From JAQGMJ01 sp036498945 (GTDB lineage Bacteria > Pseudomonadota > Gammaproteobacteria > Burkholderiales > JAEUOS01), in assembly GCA_036498945.1 (NCBI GenBank), contig DASYEQ010000116.1, forward strand, positions 1 through 64,000: a stretch of DNA of 64,000 bases, given 5' to 3'. Below the pieces are notes generated by a model, which worked only from the letters and a program-made list of their open reading frames with translations, searched no databases and was not told where the DNA came from. Position numbers and translations under genes: made by a program. Of the stretch, positions 16,615 through 26,368 are shown one piece after another (positions within the stretch are counted from its first letter, which is position 1; each line of letters opens with the position of its first letter).

Positions 16615-17514
16615 CTAGGCGGCGGCGCGCGGCGTGCCGTCGTCGTGGAAAAAGCGCGTCGCCATCACCTGGCAGCGCTTGATCAGGCGCGGCTCGTCGG
16701 CGCGATAGTCGGGGATGGCGTTGTGGATGGTGCCCATGTTGTCCCACATCAGCAGGTCGCCCTCGGTCCAGCGGTGGGCGTAGCGGTATTCTGGTTTGGT
16801 CTGGTGCTCGAACAGGAAGTCCAGCGTCTCGCCGCTCTCCTCCTCGTCCATTTCATTGATGCGCATGGCGTAGCCGGGGTTGCAGTACAGCACCGGTTCG
16901 CCGGTAATCGGGTGGCGCAGGAAGATCTCGTGCGACACCGGTGGCTTGGTGGCGCGCTGCGCAGGCGACAGCGGCGCGCGCGTGCTACCGGGCGTCTGGC
17001 GCATCTTTTCCCAGAACTTGTTGAAGTCATGCAGCACCGTCATGCCGGCCAGGCGCCGTTTCATCTCCTCCGGCAGGCCGAGGTAGGCGGCGCGCATGTT
17101 GCAGAACTCGGTGTTGCCCAGCGGCCGGCCATCGCGGTGCGGAATGCGGATGCCGTACAGCACGTTGGTAAAGGCGATCATGCGGCTGTACGACATGTCG
17201 GTATGCCAGTCCTGCCCGGCATCGGCCAGGCCGATCGGCTTGCCGTTTTCCAGGATGTTGGACAGGATCATCACGTCCGCCATGCCCGGCTCCTGGTAGA
17301 CGCCGGCAACATTGATCTCCAGCCGGCCGAAGCGCTGCGCAAAGTCGCGCAACTGGGTCGCCGTCAGCTCCTGCTTCGGGTAGGAGAGCACGCCATGCTT
17401 GCCGAGCGCCTGGAGCAATTGCCCGAAAGTTGCTTCGCTGAGCGGCTGCGACAGGTCCAGCCCTTCGACGCGCGCGCCCAGGGTGGCGCCGCTGGGAGTG
17501 ATGGTGATGGTCAT
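16615..17514 (-). CDS. TauD/TfdA-family Fe(II)/2-oxoglutarate dioxygenase
   Basis: 299 residues. The family uses Fe(II), O2 and 2-oxoglutarate to hydroxylate a substrate. The metal triad is H104-x-D106 (QDWHTDMSYS) with H264 (GTIHNA), followed about 15 residues on by the 2-oxoglutarate-binding arginine region (PRLIKR, R276-R280). The ATG at 17514 (MTITITPSG) fits the family. It lies 31 bp after the Fe-alcohol dehydrogenase gene in the same operon, so it probably activates the imported compound, for example by ether or sulfonate cleavage. Confidence 0.85.
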   Translation of the reverse strand: MTITITPSGATLGARVEGLDLSQPLSEATFGQLLQALGKHGVLSYPKQELTATQLRDFAQRFGRLEINVAGVYQEPGMADVMILSNILENGKPIGLADAGQDWHTDMSYSRMIAFTNVLYGIRIPHRDGRPLGNTEFCNMRAAYLGLPEEMKRRLAGMTVLHDFNKFWEKMRQTPGSTRAPLSPAQRATKPPVSHEIFLRHPITGEPVLYCNPGYAMRINEMDEEESGETLDFLFEHQTKPEYRYAHRWTEGDLLMWDNMGTIHNAIPDYRADEPRLIKRCQVMATRFFHDDGTPRAAA

Positions 17515-17545
17515 GGGATTCCTCGAAAGATCCTCGGCAACCGCG

Positions 17546-18721
17546 TCAATACGCGGCCTCCAGAAGCATACGCAATTCGCCCGCATCCGCCACGGCGCGC
17601 GGGTTGTAGTAGATACCGCGCTCGCCCATGGTCTTGGCGGCGATGCGCTCCAGCGCTTCATGCGGCACGCCGATGTCGCACAGGCGGCGCGGCACGGCGA
17701 TGTCTGTTTGCAGTTGTTGCACGGCACGCACCAGCGCCGACGCGTCGTCACCAGCGCCGAGCGCGGATGCGGCGCGCGCCAGCTGACCGGCAGCCGCGTC
17801 CGCGTTGAACATTACGCTGTGCGGCAGCATCACCGAATTGGCGTCGCCATGCCCGGCCCCGGTGACCGAGCCGATGGCGTGGCAAATCGCATGATGCAGG
17901 CAGGTGCGCGCGTTCAGCAGCACCAGCCCGGAGAGATGCGCGGCGTACAGCAGCGCCGCGCGCGCCCCCGCGTCATCGGGCCGCGCATGCACCGCCGGCA
18001 GTGCTTCGGCGAACCGCACCATGGCTTCCAGCGCCAGGGTTTCCGCCAGCGGCGAGCGCTCGCGCGAATATAGCCCCTCGATGCAATGCGCCAGGCCGTT
18101 CATGCCGGTGGCGCACATCAAGGCCGCCGGCACCTCCAGGTTGGCGCGCGGGTCCAGCAGCACCAGGCGTGCAGCCAGGCGCACGTCGGTCAGGAGCAGC
18201 TTGGCGCCGCTCTCTTCACGCACGCCCAGGCTTGCCGTCACCTCCGCGCCGGAGGCGGTGCCGGGAATGGCGACGATGGGCAGCTTGGCGGCTTTCAGCG
18301 GCGGCACCACCATGGTGGCAGGCGGCGTGAAGCGCACCGCGTAGTCCTGCAGGCGCCCGCCCTCGGCGACCAGCAAGGCGACCGCCTTGGCGCTGTCCGA
18401 AGCGCTACCACCGCCCACCGCGATGAACCCATCGACTTCTTCCGCCCGCGCCTGCTGCGCCAGTTGTTCGACCAGGCGCACGCTGGAGTGCGCCGGCACC
18501 GGCGCGGCCGTCACGTGCGGCAAGTCGCCCAGCGCGTGCACCACGGCGGCGAACAAGCGGCTCGCCTGCGTGCGCGCGCCAGCCAGCAGCATGGGACGAC
18601 GTATGCCCAAAAGCCCGAGCTCGTCGCGCAGGCCGTCGATCGCCCCGTCGCGCAATACCAGGCGCGTCGCCGGGCTACGATGCTCAAACGCCGATGGCAG
18701 GGAGGGGAGCGGGGCAAACAT
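17546..18721 (-). CDS. Iron-containing (type III) alcohol dehydrogenase
   Basis: A 391-residue NAD(P)-dependent dehydrogenase with the dinucleotide motif AVGGGSASDSAKAV (about residues 101-114) and metal-binding His residues in NGLAHCIEG and HHAICHAIGSVTGAGHGDAN. The family includes alcohol dehydrogenases, hydroxyacid-oxoacid transhydrogenases and maleylacetate reductases; the GGGSASDSAK form favours the alcohol dehydrogenase side. It is the first gene of the five-gene operon, divergent from the isopropylmalate-dehydrogenase-like gene. Confidence 0.83.
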   Translation of the reverse strand: MFAPLPSLPSAFEHRSPATRLVLRDGAIDGLRDELGLLGIRRPMLLAGARTQASRLFAAVVHALGDLPHVTAAPVPAHSSVRLVEQLAQQARAEEVDGFIAVGGGSASDSAKAVALLVAEGGRLQDYAVRFTPPATMVVPPLKAAKLPIVAIPGTASGAEVTASLGVREESGAKLLLTDVRLAARLVLLDPRANLEVPAALMCATGMNGLAHCIEGLYSRERSPLAETLALEAMVRFAEALPAVHARPDDAGARAALLYAAHLSGLVLLNARTCLHHAICHAIGSVTGAGHGDANSVMLPHSVMFNADAAAGQLARAASALGAGDDASALVRAVQQLQTDIAVPRRLCDIGVPHEALERIAAKTMGERGIYYNPRAVADAGELRMLLEAAY

Positions 18722-19023
18722 AATGGGGGATTGTGGGCATTGCCGGGGAACCGGCCGGGCCGGGTTCCGCCTGCGAGGCAGGGCTTTGTCTCGAAAGCAA
18801 AAATTCTACGCAGGTTGCTGCCCGCTCGCAGTATCTAGTTTGACAATTCCAAGTTTCCAAATTGGAAACCGCCCGCCTTCGACGGCATCCGGCATTGGCG
18901 CGCGGCGCGCTTATGCCGCGCCTGCGCAAATGCGTGCCGGGACGGCTGCCTGCCCGGAGGTAGAATCGCCGCTTCCAAACCGGCCGGCCCCCGGCCGCCC
19001 CTCTTTCCAGCGCAAAGGACATC
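18722..19023. other. 302-bp divergent promoter region
   Basis: This gap separates the five-gene minus-strand operon from the plus-strand isopropylmalate-dehydrogenase paralogue. It contains a 17-bp palindrome (18853-18869) and no coding sequence I can support. Both transcription units must start here. Confidence 0.5.
18853..18869. promoter_or_regulatory. 17-bp perfect palindrome, probable operator
   Basis: GTTTCCAA-A-TTGGAAAC is a perfect inverted repeat in an AT-rich patch roughly midway between two divergent starts. No regulator gene is adjacent, so a distant regulator would have to act here. The family of that regulator cannot be told from the site alone. Confidence 0.55.
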
Positions 19024-20142
19024 ATGGCCCAGCCCCTCGACATCATGGTATTGGCGGGCGACGGCATCGGCGCCGAGGTGATGGCCGAGGCGATCCGCGT
19101 GTTCGACTGGTTCGCGCAATGGCGCGGCTTCAACGCCAATCTGCGGCACGAGGAATTCGGCGCCGATGCCTACCGGCGCACTGGCCGTTTCATGCGCGAA
19201 GAGGCCTTCGCCGACCTGCTCAAGTCGGACGCGATCCTTTTCGGCGCTTTCGGCGGCACGCTGGAAGCCAACCCGATTCCCCCCGAGATCCGTCGCAAGT
19301 TCGGTCTGTTGCGCATCCGCCGTGACATGGGGCTGTTCGCCAACGTGCGGCCGATCCGCTGCTCGCCCGCATTGGTGAACGCCGCCCCGCTGCGCCCGGA
19401 GATCACGCGCGAAGTGGACTTCGTCATCATCCGCGAACTGATCGGCGGCATCTATTTTGGCGAGCCGCGCGGCATCACCGATCTGGGCAATGGCGAAAAG
19501 CGCGGCGTCAATACGCAGGTCTATACCTCCTCCGAAATCAAGCGCGTCGGCCAGTACGCGTTCGAACTCGCCGCGCGCCGCCGCAAAAACCTGACCTCGG
19601 TGGACAAATCAAACGTGATGGAGTCAGGCCAGCTCTGGCGCGAGGAGATGAACCGGCTTTCGCAGAATCACCCGGAGGTGGCGCTGAACCACCTCTACGT
19701 CGATGCCTGCGCCGCCGAATTGATGATCCACCCGCGCCGCCTCGACGTGCTGGTGACCGACAACCTGTTCGGCGACATTCTCTCGGACGCTGCCTCGCCG
19801 ATCGCCGGCTCGCTCGGCATGCTGCCCTCCGCTTCTTTCGGTGCGCCGCGCGAAAACGGCGTGCGTCCCGCGTTCTACGAACCGGTGCACGGCAGCGCGC
19901 CCGACATTGCCGGAAAAGGCATTGCGAACCCTTGCGGCGCCATCCTTTCCATCGGCATGGCGCTGGAGGGCACCTTCGGGCGAAGCGACGATGCCGCGCT
20001 GTTACAGCGCGCCGTCGATGCGGCGCTGGCGAAGTGCCGCACCGCCGATATCAAGGAAGACGGCCTGCCGACCGTTTCCACCCGTGACTTCGGCTCGGCG
20101 GTGCTCGACGCGCTGCAAAAGCTGCGCGCCAGCACCGCCTGA
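19024..20142 (+). CDS. 3-isopropylmalate dehydrogenase family protein (LeuB paralogue)
   Basis: 372 residues with strong LeuB features: VLAGDGIGAEVMAEA, RKFGLLRIRRDMGLFANVRP, the IRELIGGIYFGEPRG segment, DKSNVMESGQLWREEM, NLFGDILSDAASPIAGSLG and EPVHGSAPDIAGKGIANP. It lacks the YSSVGG segment that marks the tartrate-dehydrogenase-like gene at 9091. With no leuCD nearby and a divergent catabolic operon, it is probably a paralogue acting on another 3-alkylmalate-type acid, although a role in leucine synthesis cannot be excluded. Confidence 0.82.
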   Translation: MAQPLDIMVLAGDGIGAEVMAEAIRVFDWFAQWRGFNANLRHEEFGADAYRRTGRFMREEAFADLLKSDAILFGAFGGTLEANPIPPEIRRKFGLLRIRRDMGLFANVRPIRCSPALVNAAPLRPEITREVDFVIIRELIGGIYFGEPRGITDLGNGEKRGVNTQVYTSSEIKRVGQYAFELAARRRKNLTSVDKSNVMESGQLWREEMNRLSQNHPEVALNHLYVDACAAELMIHPRRLDVLVTDNLFGDILSDAASPIAGSLGMLPSASFGAPRENGVRPAFYEPVHGSAPDIAGKGIANPCGAILSIGMALEGTFGRSDDAALLQRAVDAALAKCRTADIKEDGLPTVSTRDFGSAVLDALQKLRASTA

Positions 20143-20160
20143 CCCTACGCGCGGACCTTC

Positions 20161-21681
20161 CTAGCGGGCGCCAAGTACCACCGCGGCATCGCCAGCCGCT
20201 TGCTTCTCCACCGGCGGCGGCGCGGCATCGCCCCAGCCGCCACCCAGCGCGCGGATCAGCCCGACAGTCGCCTGGTAGCGCGCACCGCGCACCTGCGCCG
20301 ATTCGCGGCGATTCGCCAACTCGCTGCGCTGGGTATCCAGCAATTCAAGCTGGCTGACGTAGCCGTTGCGATAGCGCGTGGTGGAAAGCGCGGTGGCGCG
20401 GCCGGCAGATTGCACCGCGCGGTTTTCGGCTTCGGCCTGCTCGCCGAGCAGGCGCAGCGAAGACAGTTGGTCTTCGACGTCGCGGAAGGCGGAGAGCACG
20501 GCGTCGCGATAGGCGGCGGCATCGGCGTCCCACTGCGCATTGGCCACATCGAAATTGGCCTGGCGCCGGCCGCCGTCGAAAATCGGCAGCGACAGCAGCG
20601 CGCCTACACCCCAGGCGCGCGACGTCCACTTGAACAGGTCGCTCAGGTTGTTGGATGCATAGCCGGCATTGCCGGTGATCGCAAAATCCGGAAACCACGC
20701 GGTACGGGCAATGCCGGCGCGCGATTGCGCCGCCAGCATGGCGCGCTGGGCGGCAGCGACATCGGGCCGGCGCGTCAGCATCACACTGGGCACGCCGGGC
20801 GGCACCACCGGCAGCGGCGCGTTCCAGTCCGCCTTGGCGAGGGCAAAGCTGCTGGCGGATTCGCCCACCAGCACGGCCAGCGCATGTTCCAGCGCGGCGC
20901 GCTGGCGGTCCAGCGCCAGGGCTTGCGCTTCGGTGGAGGCCACTTCGGTGCGCACCCGCGCGAAGTCGAGCTCGGCCACGTCTCCCGCGCGGTAGCGCCG
21001 CTCGGTGAGCTTTTCGGTGTCGCGATAAGCCCTCACTGTCTGGCGCACCAGGTCGCGCTCGTCATCCAGCTCGCGCAGGGCGAAGTAGGTTTGCGCCACT
21101 TGTGCGGCCACCGCGAGGCGGGTGTTTTGCAGCAGCGCGTCTTTCGACTGCGCATTGAAATCCGCCGCCTGGCTGGCCTTCGATAAGCGGCCAAACAGGT
21201 CCGGCTCCCAGGAAGCGCCGGCGCCAAGATTGAAATTGGACAGCGCCGCGCCGGGCGGGAAGCCCAGGCCGGGCTGAACGGTGGAGCGCGAGGCGCCGCC
21301 GTTCAAGCCGATCAGCGGCAGCTTGTCGGCCTCGGCGCGGTGCAGTTGCGCGCGCGCTTCATTCAGGCGCGCAGCGGCCCCGGCGATGCTGTTGTTGGCA
21401 TTGAGCGCGCGTGAAACCAGGTCGTCCAGCACCGGGTCGCCGAACACACTCCACCATTCACCACCGGCCGGAACCGAGGCCGGGGCGACATCGGCCCAGT
21501 GGCCGGCCGCCTCCTTGTAGCTGGCGGCCGCCGCCGCCGGCTCGGCAGGCTTGAAGTCGGTGTTGAGCGCGCAGCCGGAAAGCATCAGCACCAGGGCGAT
21601 CAGGGTAAGCGCGGCCCACAGCGGGTCGATGCCGCGGCGCGCGCGGGCGCCGATGTATTTGAGCAGCAGGGTTGGGGACAT
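20161..21681 (-). CDS. RND efflux system outer-membrane lipoprotein (NodT/OprM family)
   Basis: 506 residues. The signal sequence ends in a lipobox with C37 (LMLSGC). Two outer-membrane efflux protein repeats follow, with the long periplasmic helices typical of TolC/OprM channels (LNEARAQLHRAEADKLP, RAYRDTEKLTERRYRAGDV). It forms the exit duct for the adjacent pump. The ATG at 21681 is 12 bp from the pump gene stop, so it belongs to the same operon. It converges with the LeuB paralogue. Confidence 0.9.
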   Translation of the reverse strand: MSPTLLLKYIGARARRGIDPLWAALTLIALVLMLSGCALNTDFKPAEPAAAAASYKEAAGHWADVAPASVPAGGEWWSVFGDPVLDDLVSRALNANNSIAGAAARLNEARAQLHRAEADKLPLIGLNGGASRSTVQPGLGFPPGAALSNFNLGAGASWEPDLFGRLSKASQAADFNAQSKDALLQNTRLAVAAQVAQTYFALRELDDERDLVRQTVRAYRDTEKLTERRYRAGDVAELDFARVRTEVASTEAQALALDRQRAALEHALAVLVGESASSFALAKADWNAPLPVVPPGVPSVMLTRRPDVAAAQRAMLAAQSRAGIARTAWFPDFAITGNAGYASNNLSDLFKWTSRAWGVGALLSLPIFDGGRRQANFDVANAQWDADAAAYRDAVLSAFRDVEDQLSSLRLLGEQAEAENRAVQSAGRATALSTTRYRNGYVSQLELLDTQRSELANRRESAQVRGARYQATVGLIRALGGGWGDAAPPPVEKQAAGDAAVVLGAR

Positions 21682-21693
21682 GTTTTTCTCCTT

Positions 21694-24600
21694 TCAGGCG
21701 TCGTGGCTGCGCGGGGCGGCGGGCTGGACCTGCAGGCCGCCGCCATGCACCGGTACGGCGACCGATGATTCCTCGGCGCTCGGCACATGGCCATGCAGCT
21801 TCAGCGGGCGGTTGCCGGTGAGCCCGCGCAACAACACATAGAACACGGGGGTGAGGAAGATGCCGAAGGCAGTGACGCCGATCATGCCGGCGAACACGGC
21901 CACGCCCATCGCATGGCGCATCTCCGCGCCGGCGCCGGTGGCAAGCACCAGGGGCAGCACGCCCATGATGAAAGCCATCGAGGTCATCAGGATCGGGCGC
22001 AGGCGCAGGCGGCTGGCTTCGATCGCCGCCTGCAAGGGCGTGCGCCCGGCGAATTCCAGCTCACGCGCGAACTCGACGATCAGGATGGCGTTTTTCGCGG
22101 AAAGCCCCACCAGCACCATCAGGCCGATCTGCGTGAACACGTTGTTGTCGCCGTGCGTGAGCCACACGCCGGTGAGCGCCGCGAAGATGCCCAGGGGCAC
22201 GATCAGGATGATCGCCAGCGGCAGGGTCAGGCTTTCGTACTGCGCCGCCAGCACCAGGAACACCAGCAGGATGGCGATGGGGAACACCAGCGCCGCCGAA
22301 TTGCCGGCGAGGATTTCCTGGTAGGTGAGGTCGGTCCACTCGTAATCGATGCCGGGCGGCAGGGTCTCGGCGGCAATGCGCTTGACCGCGTCTTGCGCCT
22401 GGCCGCTGGAGTAGCCGGCAGCGGCGCCACCGTTGATGTCGGCGGTGAGAAAGCCGTTGTAGCGCATGGCGCGTTCCGGACCCGAGGTCGGCTGCACCTT
22501 CATCAGGGCAGAGAGCGGCACCATCTCGCCGCTGGCCGAGCGCACCTTCAACTGGCCGATGTCTTCAGCGCGGGCGCGGAAGGCGGCATCGGCCTGTACC
22601 CGCACCGAGTAGGTGCGGCCGAACTTGTTGAAGTCGTTGACGTACAGGCTGCCGAGGTAAACCTGCATGGTGTCGAACACGTCGGTGATCGGCACGCCGA
22701 GCTGGCGCGCCTTGGTGCGGTCGATATCGGCGTAGAGCTGCGGCACGTTGACCTGGTAGCTGGAGAACAGGCCCGTGAGCTCCGGCGCCTTCGAGGCCTT
22801 GGCCATGAACGCCTTGGTAGCCTGATCCAGCGCGGCGTACCCCAGGGAAGCGCGGTCTTCCAGCTGCAGCTTGAAGCCGCCGGTGGTGCCGATGCCCTGC
22901 ACCGGCGGCGGCGGGAACATCACCACGAACGCGTCCTGGATCTGCCCATACGCGCCGTTGAGCTTTTGCGCAATCGCGCCGGCCGACAGGTCGGGGCTCT
23001 TGCGTTCGTCAAAGGGCTTGAGCGTGGCGAAGACGATGCCGGAATTCGAGCTATTGGTAAAGCCATTGATCGACAGGCCGGGGAAAGACACCGCGCTTTG
23101 CACGCCGGGCATCTTCAGGGTGATCTCGTCCATGCGGCGGATCACGTCTTCGGTACGGTCGAGCGTGGCGCCATCCGGCAGTTGCGCGAAACCGATCAGG
23201 TATTGCTTGTCCTGCGCCGGCACGAAGCCCTTGGGGACGATGTTGAAAATACCTACCGTCAGGGCGGCGATTACCAGGTAGATGGCAAAGGCAGGCGCCT
23301 TGCGGCTGATCGCATGCTTGACGCCGACGCTGTAGCTTTCCGAGCCGCGCTTGAAAGCGCGGTTGAAGGCGCGGAAGAAGCCGCCGAGCAGCCAGTCCAT
23401 GCCGCGCGTGAGCGCATCTTTCGGCGCGCGGTGGTCCTTCAGCAGCAGCGCGGCCAGGGCCGGGGACAGCGTCAGGGAATTGATCGCCGAGATCACCGTG
23501 GACATGGCAATCGTCATGGCGAACTGGCGATAGAACTGGCCGGTCAGGCCGCTGATGAAGGCCAGCGGAATGAACACGGCGCACAGCACCAGGGCAATCG
23601 CGATGATCGGGCCGGAGACTTCGCGCATGGCGCGATACGTGGCGTCGCGCGGGCTCAAGCCCGCCTCGATGTTGCGCTCGACGTTTTCCACCACCACGAT
23701 GGCGTCGTCCACCACGATGCCGATCGCCAGCACCAGGCCGAACAGCGACAGCGCGTTGATCGAGAAGCCCGACAGCAGCATCACACCGAAAGTGCCGATC
23801 ACCGCCACCGGCACCGCCAGGAGCGGAATGATGGAAGCACGCCAGGTCTGCAGGAACAGGATCACCACCAGCACCACCAGGGCGATGGCTTCGAGCAGGG
23901 TGTGGATCACCGATTCGATCGAGGCACGCACGAACTGCGTGGTGTCGTAGACGATCTCGTAGTCCACGCCTTCGGGCATCGCCTTCTTGATGTCGGCCAT
24001 GGTGGCGCGCACGCCGTCGGCAATTGCGATCGCGTTTGAACCAGGCGCGGCGAATACCGGCACGGCCACCGCGTCCTTGTTGTCCAGCAGCGAGCGCAGC
24101 GAATAATCGGCGGCACCGAGCTCGATGCGCGCGACGTCGCGCAGGCGGGTGACGGCGCCATCCGGCGCGGTCTTGAGAATGATGTCGCCGAATTCGTCCT
24201 CGTTCTGCAGGCGGCCTTGTGCATTTACGGAGAGCTGCACGTCGATACCGGTAAGGCCAGGCGACGCACCCACCACACCAGCGGCGGCCTGCACGTTCTG
24301 GCTGCGGATCGCCGCCACCACGTCATCGGCCGAAAGCCCACGCTGCGCCACCTTTTGCGGATCGAGCCAGACGCGCATCGAGTAGTCGCCGGAGCCGAAC
24401 AACTGCACTTCACCCACGCCGGGTACGCGCGCCAGGCGGTCCTTGACATTGAGCACCGCGTAATTGCGCAGGTAGGTCATGTCGTAGCGGCCGTTTTTCG
24501 ACAACAGGTGCACCACCAGCGTCAGATCAGGCGAGCTCTTTTGCGTGACGATGCCCAAACGCCGCACTTCTTCCGGCAGGCGCGGCTCGGCGCGGGCAAC

Positions 24601-24936
24601 GCGGTTTTGCACCAGTTGCTGCGCCTTGTCGGGATCGGTGCCGAGCTTGAAGGTGACGGTCAAGGTCATCAGGCCGTCGGTGGTGGCCTGGCTGCTCATG
24701 TAGAGCATGTCTTCCACGCCGTTGATCTGCTCCTCGATGGGAGTTGCCACCGTTTCGGCGATCACCTTGGGGTTGGCGCCGGGATAATTGGCGCGCACGA
24801 TCACCGAAGGCGGCACCACGTCCGGATACTCGGACACCGGCAACTGGCGCACGGCGATCAGGCCGCCCAAGAAAATCAGCAGCGAGAGCACGCCGGCAAA
24901 GATCGGCCGGTCGATAAAGAATTTTGAGATGTTCAT
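21694..24936 (-). CDS. RND multidrug efflux permease (HAE1, AcrB/MexB type)
   Basis: A 1,080-residue inner-membrane proton-driven pump, the usual length for HAE1. The proton-relay Asp pair lies in TM4 (GIVVDDAIVVVENVERN, about residues 408-409), with its partner Lys in TM10 (VGLSAKNAILIVEFA). The N-terminal NISKFFIDRPIFAGV and the hydrophobic TM blocks are normal. It probably exports hydrophobic drugs, solvents or aromatic acids. It lies in an operon with the adaptor gene 58 bp upstream and the outer-membrane gene downstream. Confidence 0.93.
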   Translation of the reverse strand: MNISKFFIDRPIFAGVLSLLIFLGGLIAVRQLPVSEYPDVVPPSVIVRANYPGANPKVIAETVATPIEEQINGVEDMLYMSSQATTDGLMTLTVTFKLGTDPDKAQQLVQNRVARAEPRLPEEVRRLGIVTQKSSPDLTLVVHLLSKNGRYDMTYLRNYAVLNVKDRLARVPGVGEVQLFGSGDYSMRVWLDPQKVAQRGLSADDVVAAIRSQNVQAAAGVVGASPGLTGIDVQLSVNAQGRLQNEDEFGDIILKTAPDGAVTRLRDVARIELGAADYSLRSLLDNKDAVAVPVFAAPGSNAIAIADGVRATMADIKKAMPEGVDYEIVYDTTQFVRASIESVIHTLLEAIALVVLVVILFLQTWRASIIPLLAVPVAVIGTFGVMLLSGFSINALSLFGLVLAIGIVVDDAIVVVENVERNIEAGLSPRDATYRAMREVSGPIIAIALVLCAVFIPLAFISGLTGQFYRQFAMTIAMSTVISAINSLTLSPALAALLLKDHRAPKDALTRGMDWLLGGFFRAFNRAFKRGSESYSVGVKHAISRKAPAFAIYLVIAALTVGIFNIVPKGFVPAQDKQYLIGFAQLPDGATLDRTEDVIRRMDEITLKMPGVQSAVSFPGLSINGFTNSSNSGIVFATLKPFDERKSPDLSAGAIAQKLNGAYGQIQDAFVVMFPPPPVQGIGTTGGFKLQLEDRASLGYAALDQATKAFMAKASKAPELTGLFSSYQVNVPQLYADIDRTKARQLGVPITDVFDTMQVYLGSLYVNDFNKFGRTYSVRVQADAAFRARAEDIGQLKVRSASGEMVPLSALMKVQPTSGPERAMRYNGFLTADINGGAAAGYSSGQAQDAVKRIAAETLPPGIDYEWTDLTYQEILAGNSAALVFPIAILLVFLVLAAQYESLTLPLAIILIVPLGIFAALTGVWLTHGDNNVFTQIGLMVLVGLSAKNAILIVEFARELEFAGRTPLQAAIEASRLRLRPILMTSMAFIMGVLPLVLATGAGAEMRHAMGVAVFAGMIGVTAFGIFLTPVFYVLLRGLTGNRPLKLHGHVPSAEESSVAVPVHGGGLQVQPAAPRSHDA

Positions 24937-24994
24937 GGCATTCGCCTATCGGGTTCGGTCCGGGGCGCCGGTCAGGCGCCCCTTCCCTGCTGGA

Positions 24995-26368
24995 TCAGGA
25001 GCGCGTCGCCGCCTTGTGGGCAGCAACGTATTCCGCGACCGTCGGTTCGGCGGTCGCGCCCTTGTCATCCGCTTGCGCGGTCTTGTCCTTCGCCGGAGCT
25101 TTGACTGCGTCCTTGGCGTCGGCTTTCACTTCTGTCTTCGCGGCTTCGGGCCGCGGCTTGTCACCGGCGAGTTCAGACTTGAGCGACATGCTGACCGCCT
25201 CCGGCTTGACCAGCGTGCCGGCATGCACACGCTGCAGGCCATTGACGACGATGCGCTCCTCCGCTTTCAGGCCGGCGGTAACGACGCGCAGGCCGTTCGA
25301 TCGCGCGCCCAGCGTCACCTCGCGGTAGACCGCCTTGTTGTCGCCGCCGATCACCATGACGAACTTCTTGCTCTGGTCGGTACCCACCGCGCGCTCGTTG
25401 ATCAGCAGCGCCGGCACCGTTTTCACCTGGCCCATGCGCAGGCGCACGAACTGGCCAGGGATGAGCGCGCCATCGGCGTTGTCGAACACTGCGCGCACGC
25501 GCACCGTGCCGCTCTTGGCATCCACCTGGTTGTCCACCAGTTGCAGATGGCCGTTGATCGGCGTATCGCTGTTTTCGCTCGTGCCCATCTGCACCGGGAT
25601 GCTTTCGACCCGGCCGCTGGCGGAAGCGCCGCCGTCGGCGTCGCGCACTTCGCGCAGCGCAGTGGTGACCACCTGCTCGTCGGCGTCGAAACTGGCATAG
25701 ATCGGCGACACCGACACCAGGGTCGTCAGCACCGGGGCGCCGGGGCCGGCGGCCACCAGGTTGCCGACGGTAATCTCGATGCGCCCGACGCGGCCGGAGA
25801 CCGGCGCGCGCACTTGCGTATAGCCGAGGTTGAGGTGCGCCACCTGCAGCGCGGCCTGGGCGCCGCGCAGGTTGGCATCGGCCTCGCGGCTGGCGTTGGT
25901 GCGCTCGTCCGCCTCACGCTGGGCGATGGCGGAATCGGCCAGCAGGCGCTGCGCGCGCTCCGCCTCGCTCTTCGTATAGGCGACGCGCGCCTGCGCCGCC
26001 GCCACTTGCGCGGCCGCGCGATCGACCTCGGCCTGGTAGGGCGCAGGGTCGATGGTGAACAGCGGGTCGCCCTTTTTCACCAGCGCGCCTTCGCGGAAGT
26101 GCGCGGCCTGCACCGTGCCGGCGACGCGCGGGCGGATGTCGACGCGGTCGATCGCGTCCAGCCGGCCGGAGAATTCATTCCAGGCCGTCACTTGCGTCTG
26201 CACCACGGTGGCGACCGACACCGGCATCGCCGGCGGCTCCTGCGTGGGCGGCGGCTCGGCGCTGGTGGCGCGCGAACCGACAGCGGCGGCGACCGCAGCG
26301 GCGATCACAATGGCGGCGCCGCCGGCGGCAAACAGGCGGCGGGTCTTGGGGCGGGAGGAATTGGACAT
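24995..26368 (-). CDS. RND periplasmic adaptor (membrane fusion protein)
   Basis: 457 residues. It has an N-terminal membrane anchor or uncleaved signal (AAGGAAIVIAAAVAAAVG), a barrel-sandwich lipoyl domain (GTVQAAHFREGALVKKGDPL), a long alpha hairpin (residues about 110-190) and C-terminal beta domains. The tail from about residue 395 is unusual: a low-complexity, Lys/Ala-rich stretch (repeated AKD/KAPAKD units) about 50 residues long, followed by VAEYVAAHKAATRS. It is the first gene of the pump operon. The ATG at 26368 is preferred because upstream in-frame codons add a basic, non-conserved leader. Confidence 0.9.
   Translation of the reverse strand: MSNSSRPKTRRLFAAGGAAIVIAAAVAAAVGSRATSAEPPPTQEPPAMPVSVATVVQTQVTAWNEFSGRLDAIDRVDIRPRVAGTVQAAHFREGALVKKGDPLFTIDPAPYQAEVDRAAAQVAAAQARVAYTKSEAERAQRLLADSAIAQREADERTNASREADANLRGAQAALQVAHLNLGYTQVRAPVSGRVGRIEITVGNLVAAGPGAPVLTTLVSVSPIYASFDADEQVVTTALREVRDADGGASASGRVESIPVQMGTSENSDTPINGHLQLVDNQVDAKSGTVRVRAVFDNADGALIPGQFVRLRMGQVKTVPALLINERAVGTDQSKKFVMVIGGDNKAVYREVTLGARSNGLRVVTAGLKAEERIVVNGLQRVHAGTLVKPEAVSMSLKSELAGDKPRPEAAKTEVKADAKDAVKAPAKDKTAQADDKGATAEPTVAEYVAAHKAATRS

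Noticed and set aside
21787..24039. 750-codon plus-strand open frame
   Set aside because: It is antisense to the RND pump; its composition (His, Arg, Gln) is a shadow of the pump's codon pattern.
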